Source: an uncultured Eubacteriales bacterium
GTDB taxonomy: Bacteria; Bacillota; Clostridia; Oscillospirales; CAG-272
DNA: 7,252 nt
Direction: 5' to 3'
Assembly (NCBI GenBank): GCA_934365155.1
Contig: CAKRMZ010000053.1
Location: 1 to 7,252, forward strand
The notes under the pieces were generated by a model that saw nothing but the letters and a program-made list of their open reading frames with translations, had not been told where the DNA came from and did not search any database. Of the stretch, positions 4,790 through 7,252 are shown piece by piece. Numbering within the stretch: the stretch's first letter is position 1; each line of letters starts with the position of its first letter. A program made the position numbers and the translations under genes.

Positions 4790-6286
4790 ATGCGCAAGTA
4801 TACATATTTTTCCTCCTCCCGAATAAAAATGAAACATATCGTAATATCGCTTCACAGAGCTTTTTTTAAGGAAATGAACAGTTTTTATCAATTTGGAATG
4901 GGAATTTTATATCCGACGGTGCTTCTTTTAGTCGGTATTTTCTTTATGTTACGCCTTCGAGCTTTTTTTGTATTTCATCCTCTGCGTGTGACAAAGATAT
5001 TTTTTAAAAAGAATAGCATCGAGGGCGGTGTCAGTCCTTTTCGCGCGGTATGTGTTGCCTTGGCGGGAACTCTCGGCGTCGGAAATATTGTCGGTGTTGC
5101 TGTTGCTTTAAAAATAGGCGGCCCCGGAGCCATGTTTTGGATGTGGGTGAGCGCTTTTCTTCTGATGCCGGTAAAATATGCGGAAATTGCTTTGGCGCTT
5201 GTCACTCGGAAAAAACGCACGGAAAAGGGAAAAGAGCAATACTACGGCGGTCCGATGTATTATATCGGAGAAAACCAAAAAGCGCCGAAACTCGGAATGC
5301 GGGCGGCACAAATATTTTCGGTATTATGTATTTTTTCTTCTTTGATTTTAGGAAACATGATGCAGATTAATGCCGCTGCTGTATCGCTTGAAAGCACTCT
5401 CGGAATTTCAAAATATATCAGTGGTGCGGTACTGATGATTTTGTCTGCCATGATTGTTTTCGGCGGAATTCAAAGCATCGGTTCGTTTTGCGTAAAATCC
5501 ATTCCCGCAATGTCTTTAATGTTTATGGGAATATCGATGTGGATTATTATTCAGAATGCCAGTATGATTCCGAGCATTCTGCAAACAATCGTGAAGGAGG
5601 CGTTTGTTCCGCGCGCAATCGGAGGAGGCATAGGAGCCTCGGCGTTTCTGCAAACCTTACGGCAAGGCTTGGCAAAAGGGGTTTTGACGCATGAAGCCGG
5701 ATGCGGTACATCCCCGATATCTCATGCGAGCGCTAATACAAAGAGCCCGGTTGAACAGGGATTTTGGGGTATTTTTGAAGTCTTTGCGGACACTTTTGTT
5801 TTATGCAGCATGACGGCCTTGGTAATCCTGATCGGCGCCCAAAAAGCGGACATCTTTGCTTTGGATGGAATTTTATCGACCATTGCTGCCTACGAAATAT
5901 TTATCGGTCCGGCAGCCGGAATTATTATTAGTGTTTCGGTATTGTTTTTTGCCTTTGCCACTGTGATTTCATGGTCCTATTACGGAATTGAATGCATTCG
6001 TTTTCTAAACAAAAAAAGGCCCTTGAAAACAGGCCTTTGGATAAAATCATATTTATCTTTGTATTGTGTTTTAATATTGGTTGCAGCCGTCACTCATTTT
6101 TCGAAAATGTTTGAAATATCGGATCTTTTAAATCTTATGATGACCATAATTAACACGATGTTTTTATGTTTAGAATCGAAGAGGATTAAAAAATTGACCG
6201 ATGCTTATTTTCAAAAAACGGAACTTAAAGTATGGCAATCTGGCTTTGCAATACCAGCCCTTCATGCTCAAGAGAAGAAAGAATAG
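4790..6286 (+). CDS. Sodium:alanine/glycine symporter (AGCS family)
   Basis: A 498-residue polytopic membrane protein with about ten to eleven hydrophobic segments, importing alanine, glycine or a related small amino acid with a cation. Family motifs: LAGTLGVGNIVGVA (91-104), IGGPGAMFWMWVSA (109-122), KYAE (129-132), YGGPMYYI (152-159), GNMMQIN (188-194), the HEAGCGTSPISHA loop (301-313), QGFWGIFEVFADT (323-335) and SWSYYG (394-399). Usual length is 440-490. The first 28 residues precede the family-like start MNSFYQFGMGILYP, so translation may begin at 4874 (M29), but AAGGA there is only one base from the ATG; 4790 has a weak AGAAGAG. The C-terminal tail is read across the end of hom. The exact substrate cannot be read from sequence; genes of this family are often loosely annotated alsT. 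Confidence 0.93.
   Translation: MRKYTYFSSSRIKMKHIVISLHRAFFKEMNSFYQFGMGILYPTVLLLVGIFFMLRLRAFFVFHPLRVTKIFFKKNSIEGGVSPFRAVCVALAGTLGVGNIVGVAVALKIGGPGAMFWMWVSAFLLMPVKYAEIALALVTRKKRTEKGKEQYYGGPMYYIGENQKAPKLGMRAAQIFSVLCIFSSLILGNMMQINAAAVSLESTLGISKYISGAVLMILSAMIVFGGIQSIGSFCVKSIPAMSLMFMGISMWIIIQNASMIPSILQTIVKEAFVPRAIGGGIGASAFLQTLRQGLAKGVLTHEAGCGTSPISHASANTKSPVEQGFWGIFEVFADTFVLCSMTALVILIGAQKADIFALDGILSTIAAYEIFIGPAAGIIISVSVLFFAFATVISWSYYGIECIRFLNKKRPLKTGLWIKSYLSLYCVLILVAAVTHFSKMFEISDLLNLMMTIINTMFLCLESKRIKKLTDAYFQKTELKVWQSGFAIPALHAQEKKE
6011..6038 (-). terminator. Intrinsic terminator for hom, inside the AGCS gene
   Basis: On the minus strand AAAGGCC (6038-6032), a ten-base loop, GGCCTTT (6021-6015) and four more T (6014-6011), then G and TTT. 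The stem has four GC pairs in seven, plus a possible T-G wobble. It lies 186 nt after the hom stop codon, the nearest terminator-like structure in that direction. On the plus strand the same bases encode KKRPLKTGL of the symporter. Confidence 0.6.
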
Positions 6287-7252
6287 GCATCAACATATCT
6301 TCTGTAGTGGGTTTGGTAACCAGGGAAAGATCAGAAATGAATTCTGCTTCCGGAAAGCTTTTTCGTAGTATTGATTTTGCGTTTTCGTGTGTCGATACGG
6401 GTTCAAAACGAATGTAGAAAGCAATGGTCTCCGTACGCACATCAGCAACAAAACCGTTCTCTGCAGGCTCCCAGGTGCAAAGAGGCTTTGGGGCGTTAAT
6501 ATGACGCGCAACATCCAGCATGTCTCCGACTACAGCACTGGCCGTAGCGTCGGCACCGGCCCCTCTTCCGTAAAACATTGCTTCGCCTAAAAAATCACCT
6601 TTTACCATAATGGCATTGAAAACATCATTGACATGAGAAAGCGGGGAAGCATAACGGACAAACCGGGGACGAACATCTACAAAGACTTGTGAACCGCTGA
6701 TTTTAACCTGTCCGATTAATTTTACGGCTGCACCGTATTTGGCGGCATCATGAATATCGGAAAGTGTAATGCTTGTAATTCCTTCTGTATAGACTTCTTC
6801 CGGTTTGGGAAGCTTTCCGGTAGCCATCGCACAAAGAATACAAATCTTTCTGCAGGTGTCAAGGCCGAGGATGTCCGCATCCGGGTTTCTCTCGGCATAT
6901 CCTTTTTGCTGTGCTTCCCGCAAAGCCGTGTCAAACGTGATTCCTCGCTCAATCATCTGTGTTAAAATGTAGTTGGTCGTTCCGTTCAGAATACCGGTTA
7001 TTTCTTCAATATTATTGGCGGCTAAGCAATTGGCAGTCGGCCGGATAATCGGGATTCCTCCTCCGACACTGGCTTCAAACATATAGGAAACCTTATTTTC
7101 TCGTGCCAGCTGAATTAATTCTACACCGCATGTTGCCACTACTTCCTTATTGGAGGTTACCACGCTTTTCTTGGCTTTCAGGGCAGCGACGGAAAATTCA
7201 AAAGCCGGATGGAGACCGCCCATTAGTTCTGCGACAATCTGAACCTCCGGAT
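6225..7252 (-). CDS. hom: Homoserine dehydrogenase (5' end beyond the window)
   Basis: The last 341 residues of an NAD(P)-dependent enzyme that reduces aspartate semialdehyde to homoserine, the branch point to threonine and methionine. The frame is open to the right edge, and the residues before the first internal ATG (7223) fit the family (PEVQIVAELMGGLHPA), so roughly 70-80 N-terminal residues with the GxGxxG nucleotide loop are missing. Seen in the window: the SNK motif (33-35), EASVGGGIPII (59-69), GILNGTTNYI (87-96), and E120, D131 and K135 at the same spacing as yeast E208, D219 and K223 of the catalytic site. GRGAGADATASAVVGD is at 228-243. A C-terminal ACT-like domain (about 274-341) is divergent, lacking the usual DxPGxL glycine. 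The 3' end overlaps the convergent symporter gene by 62 bp. Confidence 0.95.
   Translation of the reverse strand, partial: PEVQIVAELMGGLHPAFEFSVAALKAKKSVVTSNKEVVATCGVELIQLARENKVSYMFEASVGGGIPIIRPTANCLAANNIEEITGILNGTTNYILTQMIERGITFDTALREAQQKGYAERNPDADILGLDTCRKICILCAMATGKLPKPEEVYTEGITSITLSDIHDAAKYGAAVKLIGQVKISGSQVFVDVRPRFVRYASPLSHVNDVFNAIMVKGDFLGEAMFYGRGAGADATASAVVGDMLDVARHINAPKPLCTWEPAENGFVADVRTETIAFYIRFEPVSTHENAKSILRKSFPEAEFISDLSLVTKPTTEDMLMPILSSLEHEGLVLQSQIAIL

Noticed and set aside
6346..6363. GCTT-CCGGA-AAGC followed by five T as a rightward terminator for the symporter gene
   Set aside because: The stem is only four base pairs and lies within conserved hom coding sequence; likely chance.

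Overview
This is a housekeeping-type chromosomal window from a low-to-moderate GC bacterium, most likely a Clostridia-type Firmicute. The pointers are a perfect HrcA/CIRCE operator in front of groES-groEL, a ylxM gene overlapping ffh, strong Shine-Dalgarno sequences (GGAGG-type) and the Firmicute-like protein sequences. An Oscillospirales/Ruminococcaceae affiliation is only an impression from the GroES and GroEL sequences; no search was possible.

Layout. Positions 1-22 hold the first seven codons of a leftward gene that leaves the window. Positions 23-292 are a divergent, very AT-rich regulatory region with a near-consensus sigma-A promoter (TTGACA-17-TATACT) firing rightward; a perfect 11-bp inverted repeat overlaps its -10 box and start site. 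The rightward group is ylxM-ffh-rpsP-khpA (293-2545): signal recognition particle GTPase and its small HTH partner, ribosomal protein S16 and a KH-domain RNA chaperone. The commonly following rimM-trmD-rplS genes are absent. Instead a perfect 18-bp hairpin (2569-2608) ends both this group and the convergent groES-groEL operon (4613-2652, leftward).

The groES promoter and CIRCE lie in a 176-bp divergent spacer (4614-4789). Its other half holds a candidate promoter with a small inverted and direct repeat array for a sodium:alanine/glycine symporter of the AGCS family (4790-6286, rightward). The symporter collides tail to tail with homoserine dehydrogenase (hom, leftward, 5' end beyond the right edge): the two coding regions overlap by 62 bp, and the only good terminator for hom lies antisense inside the symporter gene.

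Functionally, the left half serves protein targeting and translation, the centre protein folding under heat-shock control, and the right half amino-acid uptake and aspartate-family biosynthesis. I found no mobile element, CRISPR array, tRNA, rRNA or recognisable novel system. The points worth a second look are regulatory: the ylxM-ffh operator candidate, the terminator-like hairpin at the end of ffh, the AGCS operator candidate, the overlapping hom/AGCS 3' ends, and the divergent ACT domain of Hom.
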